DNA of 37,102 nucleotides from RGIG5299 sp045542315 (GTDB lineage: Bacteria > Bacillota > Clostridia > Oscillospirales > RGIG5299): positions 1-37,102 of the forward strand of contig JAZQKU010000063.1 of assembly GCA_045542315.1 (NCBI GenBank). The letters are read 5' to 3'. This document shows positions 1-7,942 of the stretch, in pieces; position 1 is the first letter of the stretch, and each line of letters starts with the position of its first letter. The position numbers and the translations under genes were made by a program. The notes under the pieces are model-generated. The model saw nothing but the letters and a program-made list of their open reading frames with translations, made no database searches and was not told the origin of the DNA.

Positions 1-668
1 AGATGAGAAAAGGGGGAAAAGAATCTTTTTAAGGGGAAGGCTCCCCTATGCTCACGAGAATAAAATAATCACAAGCCGCCTTACGCTTAAGCGAAATGCA
101 AACGTCGCTTCGCTCCCTTTGCTATTTCTTATGCGTAAGGCAAGAACTCACAAAACCAAAGGCTCTTGCCTCGCTCGCATCTACCCCTCTTTTGGTGCGC
201 ATCCACACTCGGTTAGTTGCCAGAGGGGTGAGGTGAGTGACGCAAAACATTGTGTTTTGCATAAACCTCCTTTCGCCTTCACACCTTCGCAGGCGCAAAG
301 CGCCAAGAGGTGTGCGAGTGAAAGGGGATTTTTGCTTTTCTTACTCTCACGAACCGAGGGGAAGCTCCCCTCAATAAAGGATTTTCTTTCTGCCTTTCTT
401 GTATACTTACAAGAAAGGCAAGCCTCCGCGGCTTGAGCGGAGAGAAACGCCCCCGCGGCTTGAGCGGGGAAAAGAGCTGAAAATCAAGCGGGTGCGCAAC
501 CCACCCACCCCAAAAATCCGTGCAAACCGTTTGTATGCCCACCGCGGCTTGAGCGGAAGAGGCGCCCCGCGCGTAGCGGGTCTTTTTGAGAAAAGGCAAG
601 CCCCCGCGGCTTGAGCGGGGAAAAGAGCCGAAAATCAAGCGGGTGCGCAACCCCCTCCCATTCCCCAA
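1..668. repeat. mosaic intergenic repeat, copy A (left end cut by the window)
   Basis: Non-coding mosaic repeat. Bases 1-199 are a core that recurs at 20338-20536 and 28807-29005, the same length each time (about 94-96 % identical by hand alignment). The core holds a stem AGGGGA-AGGC-TCCCCT near position 33 and 9-bp arms GCCTTACGC (78-86) and GCGTAAGGC (133-141). Bases 393-418 form an 11-bp perfect hairpin (CCTTTCTTGTA, loop TACT). From 420 on there are several units of the type CCGCGGCTTGAGCGG (near 424, 452, 542 and 604) and a CCGCGCGTAGCGG unit near 567. The segment that follows some units, beginning GCGGGGAAAAGAGC, occurs twice here (about 466 and 614) and once in copy B. Open frames inside it follow the repeat and are not supported as genes. 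Confidence 0.9.
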
Positions 669-701
669 ACCCTCTTTTTTAATATATATTCTAATTTCTT
701 A

Positions 702-730
702 TTGTAAAAATGTTATTTTTTTGTTATAAT
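702..730 (+). promoter_or_regulatory. sigma-A promoter of the regulator-fhs-tsaEB operon
   Basis: -35 TTGTAA (702-707), 17-bp spacer, -10 TATAAT (725-730). It lies in an AT-rich stretch just after repeat copy A and about 30 bp before the first gene. The -10 is perfect and the -35 matches 4 of 6 bases. Confidence 0.75.
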
Positions 731-759
731 AGAAGTATCTATGGAAAAAAGGTAAAAAA

Positions 760-1455
760 ATGAAGAGCTACAACGTTTTGACAATCGCAGACAACGCCGA
801 ATTCGGCCTTTTCGTTTCCGAAAAGGTCAATTTGCTTTCCGGTTTTTCGTCATCGGGCGTTATTCTGCTTTCCGACAGCGCCGCCCTTTCAACCATCGAG
901 CATTTGCCCGACGTTGTTCTCGTTTGCCTTGAGGCTCCGAATTCCTTTTCGGAAAAAAAGCTTTCGCGGCTGAAAAAACGTTTTGTCGGCATTCCGTTTG
1001 CCTTTGTTTCCACCTTTTTCGGTGCACTTTTGCCCGAATACTTTTCTCCGGTGCTATCCGCCGTCGTTTCGGGACTGCTTGATGAGGACGTTGTCAAAAC
1101 CGCGCTTACCACCGCCATCGGCGGCAACGATAAATCCGTCACGGTTGAGGACACCGTGCCGTCGCTCCTTTCTTTTGGCTTCGACACCACCTCAAACGGC
1201 TTTATAAATATTGCAAAAGCGGTGGCACTTGCCGAGACCGACCCCTTTTATCTCTCGGTAAACGAGCTTCTGGAGCAGACCGCCAAGGCCTTCGGAAGCA
1301 ATCTGAAGGCGGTTGACGCAAGCTCACGCCTCTCGCTTGCAACGGCATTCCGGAGAAATCCCGAAAAATTTTCGGAAAACGGCTTTTTTGAATGTCCTAC
1401 CCTCGTGGAATTTATAAATAAGATACTCAAAGAAAGGAGAGTTACCGAGATATGA
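760..1455 (+). CDS. degenerate Spo0A-like response regulator (pseudo-receiver plus Spo0A-type C-terminal domain)
   Basis: 231 aa. Residues 1-120 read like a CheY receiver (hydrophobic strand VLTIADNAEF, then PDVVLVCLEAP) but the phosphorylation chemistry is gone. The first acidic-pair Asp is Ala10, the phospho-acceptor position (five residues after Asp51) is Cys56, and the usual switch Lys is not found. Residues about 134-227 follow the Spo0A DNA-binding domain pattern: a Gly-aromatic helix (GFINIAKAVAL), a helix ending AKAF, an Arg-containing recognition-helix region (ASSRLSLATAF), and the PTxxEFI motif (PTLVEFINKIL) that closes Spo0A. Full-length Spo0A is about 260 aa. It heads an operon and overlaps the next gene by 4 bases (ATGA). 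The start has an AAAGGT site. The gene is certain; the assignment rests on motif comparison by eye, and the binding target is unknown. Inference: a phosphorylation-independent DNA-binding regulator. Confidence 0.7.
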   Translation: MKSYNVLTIADNAEFGLFVSEKVNLLSGFSSSGVILLSDSAALSTIEHLPDVVLVCLEAPNSFSEKKLSRLKKRFVGIPFAFVSTFFGALLPEYFSPVLSAVVSGLLDEDVVKTALTTAIGGNDKSVTVEDTVPSLLSFGFDTTSNGFINIAKAVALAETDPFYLSVNELLEQTAKAFGSNLKAVDASSRLSLATAFRRNPEKFSENGFFECPTLVEFINKILKERRVTEI

Positions 1456-2240
1456 ATAACCGCACCAAAAACGAATACGTAATTTCGTTAAACGAAAGCG
1501 AAACGCTTGCCTCTTTGAACACTATTTTCTCGGCGGTAAGCATTTTAAGGACCCGTCTGCCTTACGAGGAGAGCACCGTTGCTCTTCTTACGCAGATAGA
1601 AAAAAGCTGTTACTCCCTTTGCTCAACCTCGACCCGCTCCTTCACCGAGCTTAGGCATCTTGCGGGTAAGACCCCCTATCTTCCCGCCATATTTACCTTC
1701 GGCGAGCTCTTTTCCGATATCAAAGAAGCACTTTTCGGCGTTGGAGTCTATCCGAGGATCTCCGTCAAGGCAGAAACCAACACCATCGTTTGCGACCGTG
1801 AAAAGTTCTCACGCGCACTCCTTTCCGTTATTGCCTCCGCATTGGTTTTAAACCCCGAAACGGAGGTAAAAATCGAAATATCAGACGATGAGGAAAGCGT
1901 CTTCGTTACCTTATTTCTTTTCAATTTAACAATAAAGCCCGAGGTTATTAAATACCTTAACTCAAATACCGATGACGTTTTAAACGCCGTCTTCGATATG
2001 CCTCCCATCGCCTCAAACCTCGTTTACACAAAGATAGTTGCAGATATACACAAGGGCTCCTTTACCGTCGAGTCGGACGAGGAGGGAGGCTACACTGCTG
2101 CAACCTTTAAAATTCCCAAAAAATCGGGCTATCCGATGAAGACGGTAAAGGAAAACCGTAAATTCATCGTATCACTCAATATGACAGCCCGCGAAGAATT
2201 TGAAACCGTTAAAAAATTTATTATAAAGGATGAAGAATAA
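1452..2240 (+). CDS. degenerate histidine-kinase/Spo0B-like protein
   Basis: 262 aa, no membrane segment. Residues about 13-70 look like a dimerisation helical hairpin of a sensor kinase. At the place of the usual HxLNN phospho-acceptor motif it reads ASLNT, so the His is missing. Residues about 115-225 resemble a GHKL ATPase lobe (DREKFSRALLSVIASAL, later an IVADIHKGSFTVESDEEGG tail strand). The N-box Asn and the glycine-rich ATP-lid motifs are not recognisable. A kinase-like scaffold without obvious catalytic residues is the pattern of Spo0B or of a pseudokinase. It overlaps the pseudo-receiver regulator before it by 4 bases and fhs after it by 1 (TAATG), so the pair is probably co-translated. 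AAAGGAG precedes the start. Function is inferred only. Alternative: a divergent active kinase with motifs I failed to align. Confidence 0.6.
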   Translation: MNNRTKNEYVISLNESETLASLNTIFSAVSILRTRLPYEESTVALLTQIEKSCYSLCSTSTRSFTELRHLAGKTPYLPAIFTFGELFSDIKEALFGVGVYPRISVKAETNTIVCDREKFSRALLSVIASALVLNPETEVKIEISDDEESVFVTLFLFNLTIKPEVIKYLNSNTDDVLNAVFDMPPIASNLVYTKIVADIHKGSFTVESDEEGGYTAATFKIPKKSGYPMKTVKENRKFIVSLNMTAREEFETVKKFIIKDEE

Positions 2241-3913
2241 TGCTTACAGACATTGAAATCGCCCAGAATGCCAAAATGAAGCCCATTGCGGAGATCGCCG
2301 CAAATCTCGGAATTTCCGACTCGGAGTTAGTACGCTACGGAGATTATAAGGCCAAGGTAAGACTTTCGGTCTGCGAGCGTCTTAAGGACCGCAAAAACGG
2401 CAAGCTCGTGCTTGTTACCGCAATAAATCCCACCCCCGCAGGCGAGGGAAAGACCACTATCTCGATAGGTCTTGCGCAGGCTCTTAAAAAGGTGGGAAAA
2501 AATCCCGTGCTTGCACTTCGCGAGCCCTCGCTCGGTCCCGTTTTCGGAGTTAAGGGCGGCGCCGCAGGCGGCGGCTACTCACAGGTCGTTCCGATGGAGG
2601 ATATAAACCTTCATTTCACCGGCGATATGCACGCCATTACCGCCGCAAACAACCTTCTCTCCGCTATGATAGACAACCATCTCACCCAGGGTAACGCGCT
2701 TAACATCGATGAGCGCCGCATCGTTTTCCCCAGAGTTCTCGATTTGAACGACAGAGCTTTAAGAAACGTTATAATCGGTCTCGGCGGCAAGGCAAACGGC
2801 GTGCCCCGTGAGGAGCATTTCACCATAACCGTTGCCTCGGAGATAATGGCGATCTTGTGCCTTTCCACCGATTTAAACGACTTAAAGGAAAAGCTCGGCT
2901 CTATTTTAGTCGCCTACACCCGCGACAATAAGCCCGTTTTCGCAAGAGATATAAAGGCAGAGGGCGCAATGGCACTTCTTTTGAAGGACGCACTCGAGCC
3001 CAACCTCGTTCAGTCGCTTGAAAACGTCCCCGCCTTCGTTCACGGCGGCCCCTTTGCAAACATTGCACACGGCTGCAACTCGATAAACGCCACCCGCACC
3101 GCCTTGAAGCTCGGTGACTACTGCGTTACCGAGGCGGGCTTTGGCTCCGACCTCGGCGCCGAAAAGTTCCTCGATATAAAGTGCCGCATTGCCGACTTAA
3201 AGCCCGACACCGTTGTAATCGTTGCAACCTGCCGCTCCTTCAAATATAACGGCGGCGTCAAGAAGGAGGATCTAAAGACTCCCAACGTCGAGGCTCTTAA
3301 GGCGGGAAGCGAGAATTTGCGCGCCCATATTGCAAACATCAAGGCCTTCGGCATCACTCCCATCGTTGCAATAAACCGCTTCTATGCAGACACCGACGAG
3401 GAAATAGCCGCAGTTGCAGCGGTCTGCGAAAGCGAAAACGTCCCCTATTCCGTTGCAGAGGTATTTGCAAAGGGCGGCGAGGGCGGAATCGACCTTGCAA
3501 ACAAGGTAATAGAGGTCTGTGAGGCATCTACCGACGCTCCTCTTTGCTTCTCTTACGACTTAAACGCTCCCGTTAAGGATAAGATAGAGGCTCTTTGCAA
3601 GAGAGTTTACGGAGCAGACGGTGCAGTATTTGACGCAGAAGCGGAGAAAAACCTCAAGGAGATCGACGAGCTTGGCTTCAATAACTTCTATATCTGCGTT
3701 GCAAAGACCCAATATTCTCTTTCCGACGATATGAAGAAGCTTTGCCGTCCCAAGGGCTTTAAAATAAACGTAAAGCGTATCCGTATTCTCGCGGGCGCAA
3801 AATTCCTCGTAGTTCTTACGGGTGAAATTATGACCATGCCCGGTTTACCTAAGGTTCCCGCCGCAGAAAATATCGACGTTTCCGATGACGGCACTATAGT
3901 AGGACTCTTTTAA
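2240..3913 (+). CDS. fhs: formate--tetrahydrofolate ligase
   Basis: 557 aa, the usual family length. It joins formate to tetrahydrofolate with ATP to give 10-formyl-THF, in cytosolic one-carbon metabolism and the methyl branch of the Wood-Ljungdahl pathway. The ATP-binding loop PTPAGEGKTT is at residues 64-73, followed by the family's GGAAGGGYSQVVPMEDINLH block and the NNLLSAMIDN segment. The start overlaps the previous stop (TAATG), and the stop overlaps tsaE in the same way, so it sits inside a tightly coupled operon. No other Wood-Ljungdahl gene is in the window, so a purely biosynthetic role is equally possible. Confidence 0.97.
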   Translation: MLTDIEIAQNAKMKPIAEIAANLGISDSELVRYGDYKAKVRLSVCERLKDRKNGKLVLVTAINPTPAGEGKTTISIGLAQALKKVGKNPVLALREPSLGPVFGVKGGAAGGGYSQVVPMEDINLHFTGDMHAITAANNLLSAMIDNHLTQGNALNIDERRIVFPRVLDLNDRALRNVIIGLGGKANGVPREEHFTITVASEIMAILCLSTDLNDLKEKLGSILVAYTRDNKPVFARDIKAEGAMALLLKDALEPNLVQSLENVPAFVHGGPFANIAHGCNSINATRTALKLGDYCVTEAGFGSDLGAEKFLDIKCRIADLKPDTVVIVATCRSFKYNGGVKKEDLKTPNVEALKAGSENLRAHIANIKAFGITPIVAINRFYADTDEEIAAVAAVCESENVPYSVAEVFAKGGEGGIDLANKVIEVCEASTDAPLCFSYDLNAPVKDKIEALCKRVYGADGAVFDAEAEKNLKEIDELGFNNFYICVAKTQYSLSDDMKKLCRPKGFKINVKRIRILAGAKFLVVLTGEIMTMPGLPKVPAAENIDVSDDGTIVGLF

Positions 3914-4362
3914 TGAAAAGCTTTATTTCAAATTCACCAAAGGAGACGGCGGATATCGCCGCCTCCCTTGTGGCTGATAAAACGGTGCAAAAAGGCGATT
4001 TCGTTGCCTTTTTGGGTAATCTCGGCGCGGGTAAGACCGCTTTTTCCCGCGGAATTTTAAAGGGTGTCTTTGAACTTTACGGCGGCAAGGACAAGACCGA
4101 CGCCGTGGTCAGCCCCACCTTCTCGATCATCAACGTCTATGACAGCGCCGTTCCCGTGTGGCATTGCGATTTCTACCGCATAAACGGCGAAGACGACCTT
4201 TATATGACAGGCTTTTACGACTGCGACTTTGACGAGGTCATCGTTTTGGCGGAGTGGTCGGAGATGATACCGTTTGCAATTCCCGAAAATGCTCTTTTCG
4301 TTGAAATCAGGGGAGAGGGCGAAAAAAGGGAAATAACCGTTTTTAAAAATGGAGAAAAATAA
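3913..4362 (+). CDS. tsaE: tRNA N6-threonylcarbamoyladenosine biosynthesis ATPase TsaE
   Basis: 149 aa P-loop protein of the TsaE (YjeE) family. It works with TsaB and TsaD in placing threonylcarbamoyl on A37 of ANN-decoding tRNAs. Walker A GNLGAGKT is at residues 35-42, followed by the family blocks SPTFSIINVY and VWHCDFYRI and, near the end, a VLAEWSEMI segment. It begins on the last base of the fhs stop and runs into tsaB. No separate promoter is seen. tsaD is not in this window. Confidence 0.95.
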   Translation: MKSFISNSPKETADIAASLVADKTVQKGDFVAFLGNLGAGKTAFSRGILKGVFELYGGKDKTDAVVSPTFSIINVYDSAVPVWHCDFYRINGEDDLYMTGFYDCDFDEVIVLAEWSEMIPFAIPENALFVEIRGEGEKREITVFKNGEK

Positions 4363-4363
4363 G

Positions 4364-5047
4364 ATGATACTCGGCTTTGACTCGGCGGGAAAAAGCGTTT
4401 CTGCCGCCGTTTACGACGAAAATAACGATATTTGCCTTGCAAAACGCTTTTTAAAGGGCGCGGGCACTCACAGCGTCACCTTGCTTCCCATCATCGACGA
4501 GGTGCTTATCAAGGCAGGCGTTAAAATACCCGACCTTTCCGCTGTTGCGGTAACCGTCGGTCCGGGCTCGTTTACCGGCGTAAGAATAGGCGTCTCGCTC
4601 GCAAAGGGGCTTTCTGTTTCAAAAAATATTCCCGTTATTCCCGTCTCGGCCATGGAAGCCTCGGCTCTTTCCGCAGCAAGCGAAGCAAAAGAAGGCGACG
4701 CCGTGGTTGCTTTAAGCGACGCGCGCCGCGAGCGCTTTTACAACGCAGCCTTCGTTGTTAAGAATGGGAAGCTTGTCCGTCTTACCGAGGACTCTGTCCT
4801 TCATTACACGGAAATTTGTGAATTGGTTTACCAAAATAAAATAATTATTACGGGCGACGGAGCAGAGCTGTTTATGTCGCTTGTAAACGACGGGCGCTTT
4901 TTCCTTTCCGCCACCCCTTATACCGACGCGGAATTTGTTTGCAAGGCGGCAAAGGAAGCAGAAAGAATAAGCTCCGACGAACTTTTACCCGTTTATCTCG
5001 GTCTTTCGCAGGCCGAAAGAGAATTAAAAGAAAAATCGGCGAAATAG
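4364..5047 (+). CDS. tsaB: tRNA threonylcarbamoyladenosine biosynthesis protein TsaB
   Basis: 227 aa from this start. Inactive ASKHA-fold partner of TsaD in tRNA t6A formation. It shows the N-terminal strand ILGFDSAGKSVSAAV, the SVTLLPIIDEVL helix and the signature VGPGSFTGVRIG. An in-frame ATG at 4349 would add five residues, but GGAG at 4351-4354 overlaps that codon and sits 9 bases before ATG 4364, and the family begins directly with the strand. I therefore prefer 4364. The tsaE stop is at 4360-4362, just before this start. rimI and tsaD, often neighbours, are absent here. Confidence 0.93.
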   Translation: MILGFDSAGKSVSAAVYDENNDICLAKRFLKGAGTHSVTLLPIIDEVLIKAGVKIPDLSAVAVTVGPGSFTGVRIGVSLAKGLSVSKNIPVIPVSAMEASALSAASEAKEGDAVVALSDARRERFYNAAFVVKNGKLVRLTEDSVLHYTEICELVYQNKIIITGDGAELFMSLVNDGRFFLSATPYTDAEFVCKAAKEAERISSDELLPVYLGLSQAERELKEKSAK

Positions 5048-5093
5048 TTGCTTTTGCAACTTTCGAATACATTTTAAAAAAGAGGTAATAAAA

Positions 5094-5531
5094 ATGATAG
5101 CTATCGGCAGTGATCACGGCGGCTTTGAGCTTAAGGAGATCATAAAAAATCATCTTGAAAAAAGAAATATCGAATATAAGGATTTCGGCGCGTACACCAC
5201 CGACTCCGTTGACTACCCCGCATTCGGCATCGCAGTCGGCGAGGCTGTTGCAAAGGGCGAATGCGAAAAGGGCATTCTGGTCTGCGGCACCGGTATCGGT
5301 ATCTCGATGGCGGCAAATAAGGTAAAGGGCGTTCGCGCAGCCTGCTGCTCCGACACCTTCTCCGCAAGATTTACGAGAATGCATAACGACGCAAACGTTA
5401 TCTGCATGGGCGGCAGAGTCGTAGGCCCCGGCCTTGCACTCGATATCGTTGACCTTTTCCTCGACACCGAGTTTGAGGGCGGCAGACATCAGAAGAGAAT
5501 CGACCTTATCAGCGAATACGAAAACAAATAA
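5094..5531 (+). CDS. rpiB: ribose-5-phosphate isomerase B
   Basis: 145 aa. Interconverts ribose 5-phosphate and ribulose 5-phosphate in the pentose phosphate pathway (some family members act on allose or galactose phosphates). It has the N-terminal SDHGGFELK motif (Asp7, His8) and the catalytic Cys64 followed by the anion-hole loop GTGIGISMAANK. Length is normal. AGAGGT lies before the start. A small hairpin (AGTTGC, loop TTTT, GCAACT, 5046-5061) lies between tsaB and this gene and may partly separate it from the upstream operon. A strong terminator follows. Confidence 0.95.
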   Translation: MIAIGSDHGGFELKEIIKNHLEKRNIEYKDFGAYTTDSVDYPAFGIAVGEAVAKGECEKGILVCGTGIGISMAANKVKGVRAACCSDTFSARFTRMHNDANVICMGGRVVGPGLALDIVDLFLDTEFEGGRHQKRIDLISEYENK

Positions 5532-5543
5532 GAAAAATTCAAA

Positions 5544-5573
5544 AAACAACCCCGACTTTTGTCGGGGTTGTTT
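5544..5573 (+). terminator. Rho-independent terminator of rpiB, sharing bases with parS
   Basis: Perfect stem: CAACCCCGAC (5547-5556), loop TTTT, GTCGGGGTTG (5561-5570), extendable by three A-T pairs on each side. The bases just after the stem (TTTCACG) are not a full U-tract because they belong to the parS site that begins at 5569. Confidence 0.85.
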
Positions 5574-5584
5574 CACGTGAAACA
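5569..5584. other. parS: parS site 1 (ParB/Spo0J binding site)
   Basis: TGTTTCACGTGAAACA, an exact match to the 16-bp palindromic parS consensus, about 86 bp upstream of parA. It is the loading site for the ParB CTPase clamp in origin segregation. Confidence 0.97.
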
Positions 5585-5603
5585 TATTTTATTTAAAAAT
5601 CGG

Positions 5604-5632
5604 TTGCATTCCGCCTTGTATTATGATAAAAT
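5604..5632 (+). promoter_or_regulatory. promoter of the parA-parB-phosphatase operon
   Basis: -35 TTGCAT (5604-5609), 17-bp spacer, -10 TAAAAT (5627-5632) with an upstream TG giving an extended -10 (TATGATAAAAT). The transaldolase promoter at 24069-24097 has the same -35, spacing and -10. Confidence 0.7.
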
Positions 5633-5670
5633 TATATTATAAGGCAAAAAATCGAAGGGAATTTTAAAAT

Positions 5671-6426
5671 ATGGGAAAGATAATTGCAATAACCAACCAA
5701 AAGGGCGGCGTAGGAAAAACTACCACCGCAATAAGTCTTGCCTCGGGAGTAGCTATGAAGGGCAAGAAGGTGCTTTTGATAGATCTTGACCCGCAGGGCA
5801 ACGCCACCACCGGGCTTGGAGTGCAGAAAAAGGGTGTTAAGACGGTTTACCACCTTCTTTTAGGCGATTGCGGCTTTAGCGACGCCGTGAAGGAGAGCCG
5901 CAAAAATCTCGACGTGCTCCCCTCCGGAATGGAGCTTGCAGGCGCCGAGATAGAAATGGTAGCGCTTGAGGGCCGCGACTCTCTCCTCAAAAACGCGCTT
6001 TTGGGAGTAAGGCATCTTTACGATTTTATCTTTATCGACTGTCCGCCCTCCTTGGGGCTTCTTACCTTGAACGCCCTCACGGCTGCCGACAGCATTCTGA
6101 TACCCATACAGAGCGAGTTTTTCGCGCTCGAGGGGCTTTCACAGCTTATGAACACCGTTTCGGCGGTAAGAAAGCACTTTAACCGCAATTTGGGCATTGA
6201 GGGAGTAATTCTTACGATGTACGATGCAAGGCGTAACCTGAGCCTTCAGGTTGCCCGCGAGGTAAAGAAATACTTTGCCGACAAGCTTTACAGAACCGTT
6301 ATAACCCGCAACGTGCGTCTTTCGGAGGCGCCGAGCTACGGAAAAAATATTTTTGAATACGACAAATTCTCAAAGGGCGCGGAATGCTACCGCGAGCTTT
6401 GCGAGGAATTTTTGAGGAGGAACTGA
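5671..6426 (+). CDS. parA: chromosome-partitioning ATPase ParA (Soj)
   Basis: 251 aa, the length of chromosomal Soj proteins, without the N-terminal HTH of plasmid ParA. It has the deviant Walker A KGGVGKTT (residues 11-18), LIDLDPQGNATTGLG, and the IDCPPSLGLLTLNAL Walker B block. It acts with ParB on parS in origin segregation and, in related bacteria, also modulates DnaA. It is cotranscribed with parB (2-base gap). The direction is toward dnaA, unlike B. subtilis, where soj-spo0J point away from the origin. Confidence 0.96.
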   Translation: MGKIIAITNQKGGVGKTTTAISLASGVAMKGKKVLLIDLDPQGNATTGLGVQKKGVKTVYHLLLGDCGFSDAVKESRKNLDVLPSGMELAGAEIEMVALEGRDSLLKNALLGVRHLYDFIFIDCPPSLGLLTLNALTAADSILIPIQSEFFALEGLSQLMNTVSAVRKHFNRNLGIEGVILTMYDARRNLSLQVAREVKKYFADKLYRTVITRNVRLSEAPSYGKNIFEYDKFSKGAECYRELCEEFLRRN

Positions 6427-6428
6427 AA

Positions 6429-7295
6429 ATGGCAAGACAAAGCGGTCTCGGCAGGGGACTTGACGCCCTTTTTGCCGACAGCATTACCTTAAATGAAAAT
6501 GAGGACAGAACCGTAAGACGGGTAAAAATTACCGAGATCGAGCCCGATAAAAATCAGCCCCGAAAGATCTTTGACGAGGAAAAGCTTTCGGAGCTTGCAG
6601 ATTCTATAAAAGAAAACGGCATTATCACCCCTCTTATCGTAAGAAAAGAGGAAAACGGACGTTATAAGCTCATCGCAGGCGAGCGCCGTTGGAGAGCCGC
6701 AAGACGCGCAGGTCTTGACGAGGTTGACGTTTATATAAGAGAAATAGACGATGCCACCGCCGATCTTTATGCCCTCGTTGAAAACCTCCAGCGCGTTGAC
6801 TTAAACCCGCTTGAAGAGGCAAACGGCTACAAGCTTCTTATGGAAAAATACCATTTAACTCAGGAAAGCGTTGCGGAGCAGGTGGGTAAATCCCGTCCGG
6901 CAGTCACAAACTCCCTTCGTCTGCTTTCTCTCCCCGTTGAAATTATGCCTATGCTTGAAAACGGCACTCTTTCCGCAGGTCAGGCACGCACCTTGCTCGG
7001 ATACGACGATGAAGAGGTAATGATACGCGCCGCAAGAGAAGCAGCCGTTAAAAAGCTCTCGGTAAGAGAGATGGAAAAGGCGTTAAAAAGCTATAAAAGC
7101 AGCAAGGATAAGCCCAAAAATAAGATAAAGCCGATAAATTGCGACATAAAAGCCGTTGAAGCGGAGCTTTCCGAAAGGCTCGGACGCCGCGTTGCCATCA
7201 CAGGCGGAAGCAAGGGCGGAATTCTCTCAATTCAATTCTACGGCGACGACGATCTCAACGATCTTATCGAAAAAATCAGCTACGGGTTTAAATAA
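6429..7295 (+). CDS. parB: chromosome-partitioning protein ParB (Spo0J)
   Basis: 288 aa from ATG 6429. Begins with the classical MARQSGLGRGLDALF end that binds ParA. The CTP-binding N-terminal domain contains TPLIVRKE and the GERRWRAARRAG box, followed by the HTH LTQESVAEQVGKSRPAVTN that reads parS and a C-terminal dimerisation segment. GAGGAGG 8 bases before 6429 fixes the start; an in-frame ATG at 6384 inside parA is rejected. Two parS sites flank the operon. Confidence 0.96.
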   Translation: MARQSGLGRGLDALFADSITLNENEDRTVRRVKITEIEPDKNQPRKIFDEEKLSELADSIKENGIITPLIVRKEENGRYKLIAGERRWRAARRAGLDEVDVYIREIDDATADLYALVENLQRVDLNPLEEANGYKLLMEKYHLTQESVAEQVGKSRPAVTNSLRLLSLPVEIMPMLENGTLSAGQARTLLGYDDEEVMIRAAREAAVKKLSVREMEKALKSYKSSKDKPKNKIKPINCDIKAVEAELSERLGRRVAITGGSKGGILSIQFYGDDDLNDLIEKISYGFK

Positions 7296-7296
7296 T

Positions 7297-7941
7297 ATGA
7301 CAGAATATATCTTTTTCGACCTCGACGGCACCTTAACCGACCCCGCCGAGGGAATAATCACCTCAATAGAGTACGCCGCAAACAAAATGGGGCTTTCCTA
7401 TGAGAGGGAAGCGTTAAAATGCTTTATCGGTCCGCCGCTTCTTGATACCTTCGTTGAATTCTTCGGCATAACCCGCGAGGAAGGGGAGAGGGCTGTCACG
7501 CTTTACCGCGAAAGATTTTCAAAGGTAGGTCTTTTTGAAAATTTCCTTTACCCTAAGATCAAGGAAACGCTTAAGACCCTTAAGGAAAACGGAAAAAAGC
7601 TTGTGATCGCAACCTCGAAGCCCGAGATCTACACAAAACGCATCACCGACCACTTCGGCATCACCGAATATTTCGATTTCATCGCGGGGGCGCTTCTTGA
7701 TCACAGCCGCGTTGAAAAGGCCGACGTTATCGCCTACGCCCTTTCCGAGCTTAAAATTTCGGGCGCCGATACCATTATGCTCGGCGACCGCCGCTTTGAT
7801 ATTGAGGGCGCAAACCAAAACGGTATCGACGGCTACGGCGTCCTGTGGGGCTACGGCTCGAGAGAAGAGCTTTCAGCGGCAGGGGCTAAAAAAATCTTCG
7901 AAACCGTTTCGGAAATGAAGGATTTTTTATTGAATATTTAA
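7297..7941 (+). CDS. HAD-family phosphatase, phosphoglycolate phosphatase-like
   Basis: 214 aa. HAD hydrolase with all four motifs: FFDLDGTLTD at residues 5-14 (nucleophile Asp), the Thr/Ser motif in VIATSKP, a Lys in HSRVEKADV, and GDRRFDIEGA. The cap is the small helical type of the Gph/PgpB group. Substrate is unknown; sugar phosphates, nucleotides or phosphoglycolate are possible. The parB stop is one base before this ATG, and an in-frame ATG at 7156 inside parB lacks family support. Only a weak ribosome site is seen, so translational coupling is likely. Confidence 0.88.
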   Translation: MTEYIFFDLDGTLTDPAEGIITSIEYAANKMGLSYEREALKCFIGPPLLDTFVEFFGITREEGERAVTLYRERFSKVGLFENFLYPKIKETLKTLKENGKKLVIATSKPEIYTKRITDHFGITEYFDFIAGALLDHSRVEKADVIAYALSELKISGADTIMLGDRRFDIEGANQNGIDGYGVLWGYGSREELSAAGAKKIFETVSEMKDFLLNI

Positions 7942-7942
7942 A

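Noticed and set aside
119..668. Open frames on both strands inside repeat copies A, B and C, including a similar peptide (LFLMRKARTHKTKG) in all three cores
   Set aside because: The peptide is conserved only because the DNA repeat is. Frames end differently in each copy, no ribosome sites are present, and arms of hairpins run through them.
420..668. CRISPR-like array of CCGCGGCTTGAGCGG units
   Set aside because: Spacing is irregular, units are short palindromes with varying arms, there are no constant repeats of 25-40 bp, and no cas genes are near.
7156..7296. N-terminal extension of the HAD phosphatase inside parB
   Set aside because: The family begins at MTEYIFFDLDGT (7297). The upstream part is the parB sequence in another frame.
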